Positions 23,540 through 35,845 of a stretch of DNA of 64,000 nt are shown here, piece by piece. Location: assembly GCA_036346395.1 (NCBI GenBank), contig CM070596.1:17832177-17896176 (forward strand), written 5' to 3'. A program made the translations under genes and the position numbers. The stretch's first letter is position 1. Each line of letters opens with the position of its first letter. The stretch is from Hsuehochloa calcarea. Its lineage: Eukaryota > Streptophyta > Magnoliopsida > Poales > Poaceae. Under the pieces are notes generated by a model. It did no database searches and was not told the DNA's origin. It saw only the letters and a list, made by a program, of their open reading frames with translations.

Positions 23540-25640
23540 GAGAGGTTGGTCACACATAGAATTTGGCGAATCGGTCAATGTTCCAAGAATTTGAGAGAAC
23601 TCGCACATCTTCCATTGCAAGTCGTCATCGACTCGCCGAGTGACTTCGACCATCGTGTAAGGACCTTCCCACTTGGGAGAAAGTTTATTCCGATTAGACT
23701 TGGATTGGCGAGCCTCAATACCAAGTCACCTCACAAGAAGGTCGCGAGGTCGACCTTACGATCGTAGTATCTGCGTAGGGCTTGTTGGTAGACCGCAGAA
23801 CGGATTAGGGCCATGTTTCTCCTTTCTTCGAGTCGGTTAATGTCATCTGCTCAAGTTGTTCTGGTCGGAGTTGTTGAAGGTTTCAACCCGAGTCGACCGC
23901 ATTTTAGCTCCGAGGAAGCATGGCTTGACTCGAACACTAGAAAGAATGGTGTTTCTCCTGCCGCCGATTGGTGGTCGCATTTAACCGCCCATAATACGGA
24001 AGGTAATTCTTGTACCCAAGCCCCGAGCGCTAACAAGTCGGGTCGAAGAATCGGGTTTTAATCCTCGCATTATTTGGCCGTTTGCACGCTCGACGCCTGT
24101 TGCTTTGGGGATGTGCAATGAAGCATAACATAACTTGGTACCCAACTCGCCGCAAAATTTTCAAATTTTGCACTTGCAATTGTTTACCATTGTGCGTAAT
24201 TATCCGACTCGTAACTCCAAATCGCTAATTACGCATCTCATCATGAACCTTTTGTCGCTTCGCTGTTATCGATTCTGAGTTCGGCCGATCCATTTTGTGA
24301 ACGTGTCAATGGCCACAAAAAGGAATTCGAAACCTCCTGGAGCTTTGGGAAACGGTCCTAGGATATCGAGACCCCAGGTCGCAAAAGGCCAAGAAAGAGG
24401 TATTGTCTGTAACGCTTGAATTTGGTTGGTGTATCATCTACCATGAAACCGGTATTGGACACACTTTTAACCACCTCTTTAGCATCGTCATGAGTCAGAG
24501 GCCAAGAAAAACCTTGTCGAAAGGCCTTACCGACCAGTGTTCTGAGGAAGCATGCGTCCCACAGATGCCACTGTGTATATCATGAAGGAGTTTTATTCCT
24601 TCGTTTTGCGGAATGCATCGCATGAGTATCCCTTGGGTTCCTCGTTTGTAGAGGACTCCTTCGACCAAAGTATACATTTTGGCTTTTCGGGATAATCGAT
24701 CTGCCTCAAGATCATCTTCGGGTACGGAACCCTTGTGAAGTTACTCGTAGATGGGAGTCATCCAGGTATCCTTGTAATCTAATGAGGCCATCTCAATAGG
24801 AGGTGTCTCTGGTTCTTCGACTGAGACGGCTTTGGAGTTGCTCCAAGAAAACTACTTTTAGTACGGTGATCGGAAGAAGCCATCCAAGCAAGTTGGTCCA
24901 TGAGGAAATTATCCTTCGCGGGATGAATTGTACCTCAAACCTAAAAATGCTTTTCTAGCTTACGACTTCGATAAAGTACTCGAGCCATTGTCGAGTTAGA
25001 GCACCGGTACTCTTTCCGACTTGATTCACGACTAGTTGAGAGTCTCCTCTCACGAGTAGTCGATTTAATCGAGAGTGCTTTCGCACTCGTATGCCGCCTA
25101 GCAAACCTTCGTACTCGCCACGTTGTTAGTGGCCCGAAAGTTTAATTGTATGGCATACTTTAAGGTTTCTCCAGAGGAGATATCAGACCACCTCTGACCC
25201 CGAGCCACTTAAAGTAAGTGACCGTCAAAGTACATCATCCATCGGTCGTGGGAATCGATCGGGATCCTGAGCAGTTCAGATTTGTCCATTCGGCGACAAA
25301 GTCCGCCAAGATCCGGGATTTTATGGCCGTCGACACGAAATGGAGGTCGAACTCCCAAGTTCGATCGACCATTTTGCCATGCGCCCCATTGCTTCCTTAT
25401 TATGGAGGATCGCTCCCAAATGAAACTCGACGCACGCCTATTTTGTGCGCTGAAAATAATGCCGCAGCCTTCCTCGAAGACATGAGGAGGGCATATAGAA
25501 GTTTTGGACACGAGGGTAACGCTCCTTAGGCCGTGTAAAACTTCATCGACGAGTAAACCGGTCGTGTATGCGCCACATTCTACGACCAAGATCGCGCTTT
25601 CTTGCTCGTGGCGTGGCGGCTAGGTAAATTAAGAGCGTTT
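23540..25640 (-). pseudogene. Gypsy RNase H and integrase, heavily degraded
   Basis: RNase H begins WMMYFDG at about 25230, after a connection segment with SRILADFVAEW (about 25300). An H2C2-like piece LVEGVLYKRGTQGILMRC lies at about 24670-24610. The integrase core text PLSWPFATWGLDILGPFP is at about 24400-24345. Late integrase is at about 24030-23970 (ELPSVLWAV, GETPFFLVF), and a final WEGPY segment is at about 23680. Many stops and frameshifts are visible. Confidence 0.75.
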
Positions 25641-25955
25641 CTTACGGCTTTGGAGAAACGAGTAACAGAGCACTCGAAGGTACCTCTTGACATCCTCGAA
25701 GGCGTTTGCCTCGCTCGACCACTCAAAACCTTCATGTCTCCCGAGAAGTTTAAAGAAAGGCGATCCTTTTTCTCCTAGTCGTGCGATGAAATGACTTAAA
25801 GCCGCCATGCACCCAAAGTGAGTTTACGGACTTCCTTTTTGTGGTCGAGGGCGATCCGAGGATGGCTTTTATTTTTCAGATTTGCTTGATTCCTCGCTCG
25901 GATACTAGGAATCCAAGCAATTTTCTCAAGAAATTCGAACACACACTTCTCGGGA

Positions 25956-27293
25956 TTAAGTTTTAAGTGGTGCTTTCGAGGTTGTCGAATGTTTCTTGCA
26001 GTCGTTGATATGATTAAATTTCTTAATGCTTTTTACGACTAGATCATCAACATAGGCTTCCAGATTCCGGCCTAATTGAGATGAAAAAGTCGTTTGCATT
26101 AAGCGTTGAAAAGAAGCACCGGCATTTTTTAAACCAAATGGCATTTTGACATAGCAAAAAGTACTAAATGGTGTAATGAATGCGGTCTTTTCTTCATCGC
26201 TTAAACACATATTGATCCGTGGTATCCGAATATGCATCTAAAAACTTAATATTTCACAACTCGCAGAGAATCAACCAACCGATCGATACGAGGTAAAGGA
26301 AAATCATCTTTTGGATAAGTTTTATTAAGATCAGTAAAGTCTACGCACATACGCCATTTGCCGTTTGACTTTTTGACCATTACAGGGTTAGCCAACCACT
26401 CTGGGTGGTTGACTTCTCTTATAAAGCCTGCTTTAAGTAGCTTATCCAATTCTGATTTAATAGCCTCTCGTCGATCGGGGCAAATCTCCGTAATTTTTGT
26501 TTTACGGTACTTTATCGGCCGTAAAGCTAGCACGTGCTCGATCACCTCCCCGGGACTCGGGCATGTCGGATGCTTGCCACGCCAAGACATCTGCGTTAGC
26601 TCTGAGGAAGGTAATGAGGGCATCTTCCTATTTGGGGTCGAAGTCTCCCAATGCGAGCGATCTTGAGGGTTTCTCTGCGTCGGAGGAACCTCTTTGACTT
26701 GGTCGTTCGGCTTTGGTGCGACTTTTAGGCTTCGACTTGCTAGTCGAAGGTCGACTTTCATCTCGAGTTGGTATTTGGCCAACCATCTCGAGGATCGACG
26801 ATCGCAGATTATCGCCATCTTTTTATCACAATGAATTGTGATCACTCCTTTGGGACTCGCATCTTAAGACATTGATACCCATAATGAGTAGCCATTAAGA
26901 ATTTTGCCAAAGTCGGTCGTCCGAGTATGACGTTATATGTCATGTCGAAATCGACCACATCAAAGGAGATTTTCTCGATCCTGAAATTATTTGGTGAGCC
27001 AAATGTTAAAGGAAGAGAAACTTGGCCAATGGGTTTGGTCAAGACCCCCATACAATACCATGAAAAGAGTATCGTCACGGTCTTACCTTTGTTCGGGTAC
27101 TTGCATTTCGTCGAGTATTGGTAAACATTATGTTCAAGGCGCCACCATCAACCAACACTCGATTGACCCGACATTGTTGATGGTGGGTTCGACCACTGTC
27201 GGTATCGACTGATCGATTCAAGTGGTTGGCGATCATCCTTCTCAAAAGAAAGAGTAACTTCCACCACTTGTAAATTATTGACAAGAGGAGCAT
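25956..27293 (-). pseudogene. Gypsy protease and reverse transcriptase
   Basis: A protease remnant NRVLVDGGALNIMF lies near 27190-27120, followed by VDFDMTYNVILGRPTL at about 26910. The RT is split in two frames: 26845-26246, with AGFIREVNHPEWLANPVMV and WRMCVDFTDLNK, and 26237-25956, with YVKMPFGLKNAGASFQRLM and the catalytic YVDDLVVKS. Frameshifts at about 27075, 26845 and 26240 break the polyprotein. Confidence 0.87.
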
Positions 27294-29631
27294 TTATAGA
27301 GTTTACCTCTCGTCCGGCAGCTTTGAGTTGTCGTTTCGACTCGTATGTCGATGATCCTCCGTAGATATGCTTTACGGTATGTTGCGGATCTTGGAACGGC
27401 ATCTCTTCATCATCCTCCGATGACTTTTGACCACTCGTATTCCCTACTTGCTCGAGAGTGGGGAGTGGACCTTTGCCGTTGTAGTAGTCCTCGAGCTTTC
27501 TTTGGAAAACTCGGCAGTTGCGGAGGTCATGTTCTTCCTTTTTATGAAAAGAACACCACCTTGGCTTGTCGTTCCTACGATCAGGGCGCTTACCTTTGCC
27601 TTGATTAGGGTACGACTTGGTGGTTCGGGGCTCTTTATCTTTCACGGCCAAGACCTCCTTGAAACCACTGGTTTGTGATTTTTGACTCTTTATTTTCTTC
27701 TTGGACTTCTTTGCTTTCTTGTCCTTACCAACTTCTCCTGGCTCTCGAGGAGTGTACGTTTCTCGATCAATAGTATTGTTCCACTCGACCGCCTCAGAAG
27801 CAGTCGCATATCGATCGGCCATCTCGAAGAGCTCAGCAACAGTGTTGGGAGGATTCAAAGCAATATCATATGTTATCCTTCTACTACGGACTCCTTGCTT
27901 AAAAGCTCTGATCACAGATGAGTCTGAAATTTCCGGAATTGAGTTACGAACCTGACTAAAGCGTTTGATGAATTGACGCAAAGTCTCGTTGTTGTTCTGT
28001 TTGATCCGGTGCAAGTCGTCTTCCTTTCCAGGGCGGTTGTATGTGCCTTGGAAATTCGCCTGTAGAAGATCGCAGAGGTGTTGCCAAGAGTAGATCGACT
28101 CGAGTGGTTGGTTTAATAACCACGATCGAGCGGATCCTTCAAGCACAGTCGGAAGGTAATTAGCCATTATGTGCTCTCCTCCTCCTGCTGCTCGGACAGC
28201 TGTTGTGTAGATTTGAAGAAATTCGATGGGATTTTGGGATCCATCAAACTTCTCCATGTTCACTGGTCGAAAATGAGGTGGCCAGCGAACTGCTCGAAGG
28301 TCAGGCGAAAATGCCCGGCATCCGGTAATGACTTCTTGGCGCCTTCTTTGCAGGAAAGAAGGGTTAATGTCACCAGGTGATCGTATACGACGATACCCAG
28401 CAATAGGCTGACCTGTCCTGTTGTAGGTCTCAGCTCTACGAGGGGAATACTCCTCGTACTCTATCCGTTGTGGATTTCCTTGTCGAAGTGGTGAATGATT
28501 ACCTCTCCGAGGAGCTTCTTGATCATCAGCCAATCGAAATGTGTTTCTCCGAGTAGGGGATCGATGCGACTTATGGCCGTGTCGATTTCTACGTGGTGAA
28601 ATATTTGATTGACTGGTAGCCGAGGAAGTTGTATTGCTACGACTACCTGAATGATGTCGGCGAGGTACTTCCAGTCTTGTCATCACGGTTCGAAGCCTTT
28701 GCGCAATCTCTTCAGCAAAGAGATCGTATCCTGGCGTTCGAGCAAGCTCTTGATTGGGATTTTCGAGCAAGTCGTTGATGTCCTGGAGTTCTTGTACCTC
28801 CTTCGACTGATGTTGAATGCGCCCAGAGATTCTTAGGCGGCAATCTTCTTCCGTCGGATGGCCTCAAAATTCTCCTCATCGATCTTTGAGGCCTTCTCGG
28901 TGGAGTGCGAGAATGTCGAGGATTTCTCTCGCTCATCAGTATTGGTCATGTTCGTCACCGGTGGTGCCTTGCCATTACCACGAGGGGCGCAGTGTGTGAT
29001 CTTGGGAGTGTTCAGATTCGGCCTCCATGAGATCGACACGATTTGTGGGAAGGACGAAGACCTCCGCTGATGATTCTCACTTGCGCCGAGGTCTCCCGCT
29101 TGAGGAGTACTCGAGAGACACCATCTGGCGACTTGGAGCAATCCCTCCATGTAGGGAACTCGGGTTATAATCGCGTCTCCGTCGCAAATGAGATCTGCGG
29201 AGAGACAGTCCATTCGCAGAAAAGCATGCTTGATCCCACCCTCTCTGGAGTTACCCCGAGAGAGGATCACCGGATGTTGGTGGAGTCTGGAATGGTGGCT
29301 CGCAGAACTTGTCTCACCGTGTCGGACCGCCTTAGGGGACTTGGACACTTGGAGGAAAAACTCGTCGTGTCGTGAGTCCTCCCAGGTGCGGTTCAGTCGG
29401 ATTGACCCTTGTCCTTTGAGGAATTGGCCCGTCTGTTGGGCGTGTCGTTGTGGGGGATAAGGATCCCTCCTCAACTCCATTGATGGGATCGTTTCCTGGA
29501 GAATGATCTCCGGAGGCAACATCACCATCACCGATGCATCACTCGGCTCGTAGTCGAAACCGGCATCCATGTCGACGTCTGCGTGTCCGCCAAGTCAAAC
29601 CAGTTCTCCTCGTTCCATTCTCCTGCCATGA
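27148..29631 (-). pseudogene. Gypsy gag
   Basis: The N-terminus MAGEWNEENWFDL lies at about 29631 and continues in the frames ending at 28833. A 540-residue open frame (28770-27148) holds the capsid-like domain: FRPVNMEKFDGSQNPIEFLQ, SWQHLCDLLQANFQGTY, FIKRFSQVRNSIPEI and ALNPPNTVAELFEMADRYA. A Lys-rich tail and a compact Cys/His knuckle-like motif (CSFHKKEEHDLRNC) follow. Gag forms the virus-like particle. Stops between 28770 and 28833 and near 29570 interrupt an otherwise well preserved frame. Confidence 0.88.
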
Positions 29632-29682
29632 TTGCATGAGATTTGGAAAAAGAGAGTATGTTAACAAGAGATTACCGGAAGA

Positions 29683-29700
29683 TCCCCACGGTCGGCGCCA
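29683..29700 (-). other. Gypsy primer-binding site
   Basis: Two bases after the 5' LTR the minus strand reads TGGCGCCGACCGTGGGG, starting TGG as complements of tRNA CCA ends do. The truncated second gypsy has a nearly identical site, so the two share a primer type. I do not assign the tRNA. Confidence 0.75.
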
Positions 29701-29702
29701 AC

Positions 29703-30572
29703 TGTCGGTGTATCAGAACCGATCTTACGTAAAGATTGTTTGATTCAGGGGGTCTCCTAGAGATGAGATCACGCAGAGTGGATTGACACGGGATGTTTAG
29801 ACAGGTTCAGGCCTTCTCCGGAGAGAATAACAACCCTACTCTTATGTGTGTATGGTATTGACTGTATTCTCGATGATCAAGCAAGAAACTAAGACTATTA
29901 CAGATAACAGTACTTGTGTTTCTCCTTGACTTGCTCTGTTTCGCCCTCCCTTCACCCTCTGATTGATGTCTTTATATAGTCGTGAAGAAGTAGCCGTTTT
30001 GTCCTGCGGAAGAGGCGCCTTAATTGAGCCAGTAATGGGCGCATGATGGCAGTAATTACCGGCGCATTGGCTTCTTCACGCCGTCTGGCAGTTATCATTC
30101 AGAGGTAATGGGGCATTTAAGCACTATTACTACACAGAATAGTAGTGCGTATGGACCGTTTGGATTCCTTAATCAATTGGACCCACTCGCTTGTAGGTTT
30201 GATTATAAGGTGGTCGTGGTTTACTTGGTCGTAGTATGACTTACAACTGGGTATAAGTCGTAGTAGAGCTTACGACTGTGCAATAGTCGTAGAAGGACTT
30301 ACGACTGTGCAATAGTCGTAGAAGGACTTACGACTAGGTAGTGGTTGTAGAAAGACTTACGACCAGGTAGTGGTCGTAGAAGGACTTACGACCATGGTAT
30401 AGTCGTAGTAAGACTTACGACTATGGGGGTGATTGTAGAAGATCTTACAATCACTTGGTAGGTCTCCCCTTTATAAATATAGGGGGTACTTCTGGAGACT
30501 ATGTGACATCATATTTACCCATAATAAGAATTATAGATAAAAGATAAAATGAGAATTATTAGATCCTCGTCA
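29703..30572 (-). repeat. Gypsy 5' LTR
   Basis: Direct repeat of 16828-17696 with the same hairpin array (about 30215-30460). It is followed on the minus strand by the primer-binding site. Confidence 0.95.
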
Positions 30573-30577
30573 TCCCC

Positions 30578-32286
30578 CTTGATGAACACATTGGCAATTA
30601 TCCAGAAAATGTAAGTAAGAGGTTTGAAAACGAGTTTACTCGCAGTTTTCGCACAAAGACACAACTTGGTCCATAAGCAAGAAAAAGCAATGTAAATGAC
30701 CAAGCTGGCATCAGAATAGTATAGGCATGTGAGATAAGGCAAAAGAAAGTATAAAAACTTTGATTCCCAGAAAAGGGTCAAAATTCTCACATAAGGTCCA
30801 TATGAAAGAACAATTGTTCAATTGACCTATGATCATTGTGAGGATAAAAGAATGCAATTCAAGTTCAGAATATTCAATAAGACAATAAGAATGCAACTCA
30901 AAAACTCCCCCTCACTATGATCCTCAAATTTCAGAAATTTTCAAATTTTCAGTTTCTTCCCCTTTGTATAATCTTCTCCCCCAACAATGAAATATCTTCT
31001 CATTAACACATCTTCTCCCCCTTTGACAATGGATTCATCAAGGAATCACGCCTTCCTCTCATCCAGAGATAACAAATATAGAATAAATAAAGAAGCAGAA
31101 ACAAAAGAAGCATAAAGAGAAGTATGCATGAAGTGCAATGGAGTAGCTTCATTTTTGTATTTTTCAATTTGATTACAAGAAGCTTTGGAGATTACCCAAA
31201 AGAGCTAGCCAGTATTTCTAATATTGCACAACAAAGATATCAAGCCCGACAAATAGCTAGCAAGATCATGGTAAGACATGTATATCAAAGCTAAGCACAA
31301 AGGCTCAAAAGTAAAGCAGTAGATTTGATCAATTTAAGCAACGCTTCAAATTTAGCAAGTTCATCAACAGGGATCCTAAAGTGAGATTGGTCATGTCAAA
31401 ATGTCAAAGTGAGATAAAAAATCTAACAAAGACCACATTAAGAGTCAATCAGGTCCTGTATTGAATCAATTTGCTTAATATTTTGTAAAAGCCCATTTGT
31501 CAACATTTTTCTCATATGCATTGAATATTGAAGTTGACTAATGATCTAACTTAGTGACAAGATCCTGGACTAGGAGCTATCCACAAACTCTTTCTAAGCT
31601 TCTACCAGGGCGACAAATCTTGAGGTTCATGTCATTTCTGACAAGCAGTCCCCATGAGATCGTCTGGTTTATCAAACTATCTCCAAGTTCATGTCATTTG
31701 ACAAGCAGTCTCGTAAGAATAGTTTGACACAATTTAAGCATAAGACAATCTTGATTTTCATTTTTCACATAAGCAGTTTTAGAATCTCAAGAACACAAAA
31801 GCTCAAGTAATGGTCAATTTTAGATCAAAGAGCTAACAAAGCAATTCTGATAGGGCCAATATCACAAGAGGAGCACTAATTGCGCAACTCGCTAAAACAT
31901 CCACAAATTGCAATTTCTTAGTTCGAGTTGTTTTAAAGTTCTAGCTCATATAGCAAAGACTTAGCTACACATGTAAAAGCATGATAATTCTAGCAAGTCA
32001 AAGAACTGAACATGACATTGAGCACGAATTGAAGTACTTAAGCTCCAAAGGGTAATAGGCAAAGCTTCATCAATTTTAAAAGATAAGCAGAAAATCTTAT
32101 ATTACAATGCATCTTTTTGAATTTTTCATACCACTTGTTGTATTTTTCATATGAATGCAATATGATACAATGAGATGCAATAAAAAGCCTAAAAACCTAA
32201 AAAGTTCAAAAAGATCACTAAGTTCAGAAAAAGAACAAGGAAAGATCAAAAGAACAAGGAAAGATCAGAAAAGATCAAACTCCCCC
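30578..32286 (-). other. Non-coding 3' tract of the Sirevirus with several polypurine-tract-like motifs
   Basis: This is AT-rich and has no convincing reading frame. On the minus strand, polypurine motifs with a GGGGGAG or AAAGGGG core occur near 32278-32288, 31013-31023, 30955-30965, 30975-30990, 30905-30915 and at the gypsy junction (30573-30580). Multiple polypurine tracts ahead of the 3' LTR are a known Sirevirus trait. No envelope-like frame was recognised. Confidence 0.7.
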
Positions 32287-33760
32287 TCAAACCAACCCAT
32301 AGGGATAAATTACCCCTAACTCACTTCTCAAGGTGGCAAACCTGGTTTGATCTAAAGGCTTGGTGAGAATATCCGCCAATTGGGCATCGGACTCCACGAA
32401 GTGCATCACAATATCCCCTTTTTCGACATGATCTTTAAGGAAGTGAAAGCGAATGTCTATGTGCTTAGTCCTAGAATGTTGCACTGGGTTTTTAGCAATA
32501 TTAATAGCGTAGTGTTATCACGAGTAAAAGAGGAACACTAGCAAAATTTAACCCATAATCTTTTAGAGTGGACGTCATCCACAAAATCAGCTCAAACAAC
32601 TAGCGTGACTACATACTCCGCTCAAAGATGGATTGTGCAATGTAAGACCGCTTCTAGAAGATCAAGATACAAGAGAAGTGCCTAGGAAGTGACAGTGCAC
32701 GAGGTACTCTTCCTATCTAACCGACGACTCGCAAAATCGAATCGAAAAACCCCTAATGGACAAAGCTGAAGAGCATGAATACCAAATGCCATATAAGAGG
32801 GTAGAGTGTAAATACCGAATATGCGCTTAACGGCTTGGCGATGGGAAGTTCTCGAGGCGCTCAAACCTTGCACAAAGGCATACAGTGAAGTGAATGTCGG
32901 TCTCGAGGCCGTCGGATCTGTAAGGAGCCGATCATGCTGCGGTACTCGCGTTGATCCACGACTTCTCCTTCCTCATCTGGATCCAACACAGTTGAAGTTG
33001 CCATGGGAGTTGAAATTGGCTTGCAGTCACCCATGTCAAAGCGTTTGAGTAGATCTTTAGTGTACTTTGTCTGATGGATAAAGGTTCCTTCCTTGCATTG
33101 CTTAATTTGAAGTCCCAAAAAGTAATTGAGCTCTCCCATCATACTCATCTCAAATTCCCTGGACATAGTCTCAGAAAAGCTGGAAACAAGAGCATTAGAA
33201 GAACCACCAAAAATAATATCATCTACGTAGATTTGAGCAAGCAAAAAGTCATTTCCACGCCTAAGAATAAATAGAGTTTTATCCACTTTACCCATCTCAA
33301 AATTATTTTTAAGCAAGAAGGTCTTAAGTCTATCGTACCAGGCTCTAGGGGCTTGTTTAAGACCATACAATTCTTTAGATAGCTTGAAAACACGATTTGG
33401 ATACTTGGGATCCTCAAAACCAGTGGGTTGCTTAACATATACTTCCTCCTCTATGAAACCATTTAAAAATGCACTTTTAACATCCATCTGATATAATTTA
33501 AAACCTTTTGATGCAGCAAATGCGAGCAAAATGCGAATGGCTTCTAGTCTAGCAACAGGAGCAAATGTCTCATCAAAATCTAACCCCTCAACTTGGCTGA
33601 AACCCTGAGCTACCAATCTGGCCTTGTTTCTAACCATAGAACCATCCTCACCTTGTTTATTCTTGAACACCCAACGGGTTCCTATAACATTATGACCACT
33701 AGGAGGTTCTACTAGGTTCCAAACTTTGTTTCTTTCAAAATTCTCTAACTCCCCATGCAT
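32287..33760 (-). pseudogene. Sirevirus reverse transcriptase and RNase H
   Basis: A 299-residue open frame (33760-32861) holds most of the copia RT domain: NKVWNLVEPP, RWVFKNKQGEDG, ARLVAQGF, LYQMDVKSAFLNG, KLSKELYGLKQAPRAWYDRL and the catalytic YVDDIIF. Downstream, frames shift through a decayed RNase H (about 32870-32520) to a final segment TKHIDIRFHFLKDHV...DILTKPLD ending at 32287. Small losses in GC-rich codons break the region between 32520 and 32900. An acidic Ser/Ala-rich linker (34126-33902) precedes the RT. Confidence 0.88.
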
Positions 33761-34306
33761 GACATTTACCCAGCTAGAATCAGATAAAGCATGTGATATA
33801 TCGCGGGGTTCAAAAGAAGCAACAAAAGCCGAATGAGAGTAGAGATTTGGATCATTATACCTGGACCGAGTGACTCGCTCATGTAGATTACCTATTATCG
33901 ATCAGGAGGATCTTTGTCTCTGAATGCGAAGTGGAGCGCCCGGGTGAGATATCGTTTCTTCGACCTCCGCAGGTACTGCTGATGATGATGAAGCAGCAGG
34001 AGCCTCAACTGAAGGTGAAGTAGATGTAGTAGGTTCTTGTATCAATATGGGCGCCTCAGCAGCAGCAGATGAGGGAATGATATCAGCTTCGTCCTCATCT
34101 TCTTCCACAAAAATGCTCTCTGTCACCTGTGAATCATCTGTAACAATTGATCTAGCTCCAGGGCTAGTCTTATCAAAAGTGACATTACAAGTCTCCTGAA
34201 TAAGGTTAGTCTCAGTATTAAAAACCCGAAAACCCCTCGAATGAGCAGGATAACCCAGAAATAACCCATCAAAAGTTCTTGATTCAAATTTATCTAAGTT
34301 GCTGTC

Positions 34307-35517
34307 TTAAGAATAAAACATTTTGATCCAAAGACTGAAAATGCGAAAGCAGGGTTTTCTACCAAAACGAAGCTCATAAGGAGTCTTGCCCAAAGATGGT
34401 CTCAAAAAGACACGATTTGCAATATGGCAAGCTGTAGCAATAGCTTCGGCCCAAAATCTCCTCGGTGTGCTATACTCATCTAGCATCGTCCTAGCCATTT
34501 CGACTAAGGTCCTATTCTTCCTTTCCACCACGCCATTTTGTTGAGGGACGTGTGGAGAGGAGAACGATGCTCATACCACGCCAAAGACAAAAAGAAGCAA
34601 AAGAAGCATTTTTGAACTCCGTGCCATTGTCACTGCGGATCGCTCTCAAAGCACCGTGAAGCTCGAAGCCAAGCGAAGAACAAGGTCATGAAAATGACCA
34701 AAACTTCATCTTTTGAAGCAAGAAAGAACACCCAAGAATATCTTGAAAGATCATCGACTATGAAAAGAATATACCATTTTCCACCGATCGATCGGACTCT
34801 AGCAGACCAACAAGATCCATATGAAGCAAGCTGTCGTGATCCGTCGGTCATAACCACGATCCACAGAAGAGTGTGGCGGCAACTTGTTTGCCATGCCTAC
34901 TGTGGTGCACATCTGAGATCCTTGTGACTTTGAGTTTGGGCAAACCTCTCATGAGATCAAGGTTGCTAACTCGTGTCAGATGATCAAAACCAATGTGCCC
35001 CAAACGTCGGTGCCAAAGCCAGAAATCAGAAGAAGATGTAAGCAAACATTTAAGAGATCCAAAGAAGAGATTCGAAAAATCGGCTCAAAAATTCTACCAA
35101 CTCTAGATATTCCAAACACAAGCTCACCAAGAGAATCGAGCACACGACACGCATTTTTCTTAAAAAGCAGTCTCATAGCCATCATCAAGGAGCCGAGAAG
35201 CGAGAAAGGAGATTATACCTAAGCTTGTCCACAAGAGCGACATCCTTTAGAATGAATTTGTTGTTCACCCTAATTGATCATGTTCCTTCAATTCGCCCTT
35301 GTGTATCATCTCCAAAGGTGATGAAGTCATCACCTGTTGCCCGCGTGAAAGAGGTGAACCATCTTGAGTTTCCGGTCATGTGGCGTGAACACGAGTCGGC
35401 GAACCACGTGTTATTCCCTTTCCGCGGTAATCCACGAAAATCAAGGAACATAAGAACGATGTGTCTCAATACTGGGGTTAGATAAACAAGATTTAGGAAT
35501 CCAGTACTGAGACACAC
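34307..35517 (-). pseudogene. Sirevirus protease and integrase region, degraded
   Basis: The protease reads WFADSCSRHMTG at about 35400. The glycine of the active-site D-S/T-G is missing by a 3-bp loss. The pre-integrase segment is at about 35045-34970 (FWLWHRRLGHIGFDHL), and the integrase end at 34531-34307 (VERKNRTLVEMARTML). Several frameshifts, for instance in a C-run near 34350, break the frame. Protease matures the polyprotein and integrase inserts the cDNA; neither would be active here. Confidence 0.8.
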
Positions 35518-35845
35518 GTCTGCAAGGAGTATACAAACCAGAAGTACTATCCTTGATTTTATCTAAACTTCTGTTATGAGCAATGTTTAAATTTATATGG
35601 GAATTAACCTTTCGGGCTGGTCGACCGGCGTTGTTCTGCGGTCGATCGGCGACTAAATCGGTCGGGCGGTGACCACAATGATCGACCGTGACTCAAGAAC
35701 ATGAGAATTAGGATATGTAGAAACATAATGATTAGCATGTGAGAAAAATCCTAATCCAGGTTTATTCCTTTTAGTGTTACCATATCTCATAAAAGCTCTA
35801 GGTTGCCTGAATGAAATTCTATCAAGATTTTTCCTATCATTTTTC

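Larger units (their letters stand above)
16828..30572 (-). mobile_element. Tat-lineage Ty3/gypsy retrotransposon with an antisense gene, minus orientation
   Basis: LTRs at 16828-17696 and 29703-30572 (869 and 870 bp) begin TGTCGGTGTAT and end CCTCGTCA. The target duplication TCCCC (16823-16827 and 30573-30577) is perfect. On the minus strand the order is 5' LTR (right), PBS, gag (29631-27148), protease, RT (26845-25956), RNase H, integrase (about 24680-23540), a 1-kb spacer, then an antisense multi-exon gene on the plus strand (18538-22476) and the 3' LTR. The pol-spacer-antisense-ORF layout is typical of the Tat lineage (Grande, Retand, RIRE2-like). Frameshifts and stops in pol mean it is not autonomous. 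Confidence 0.93.
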
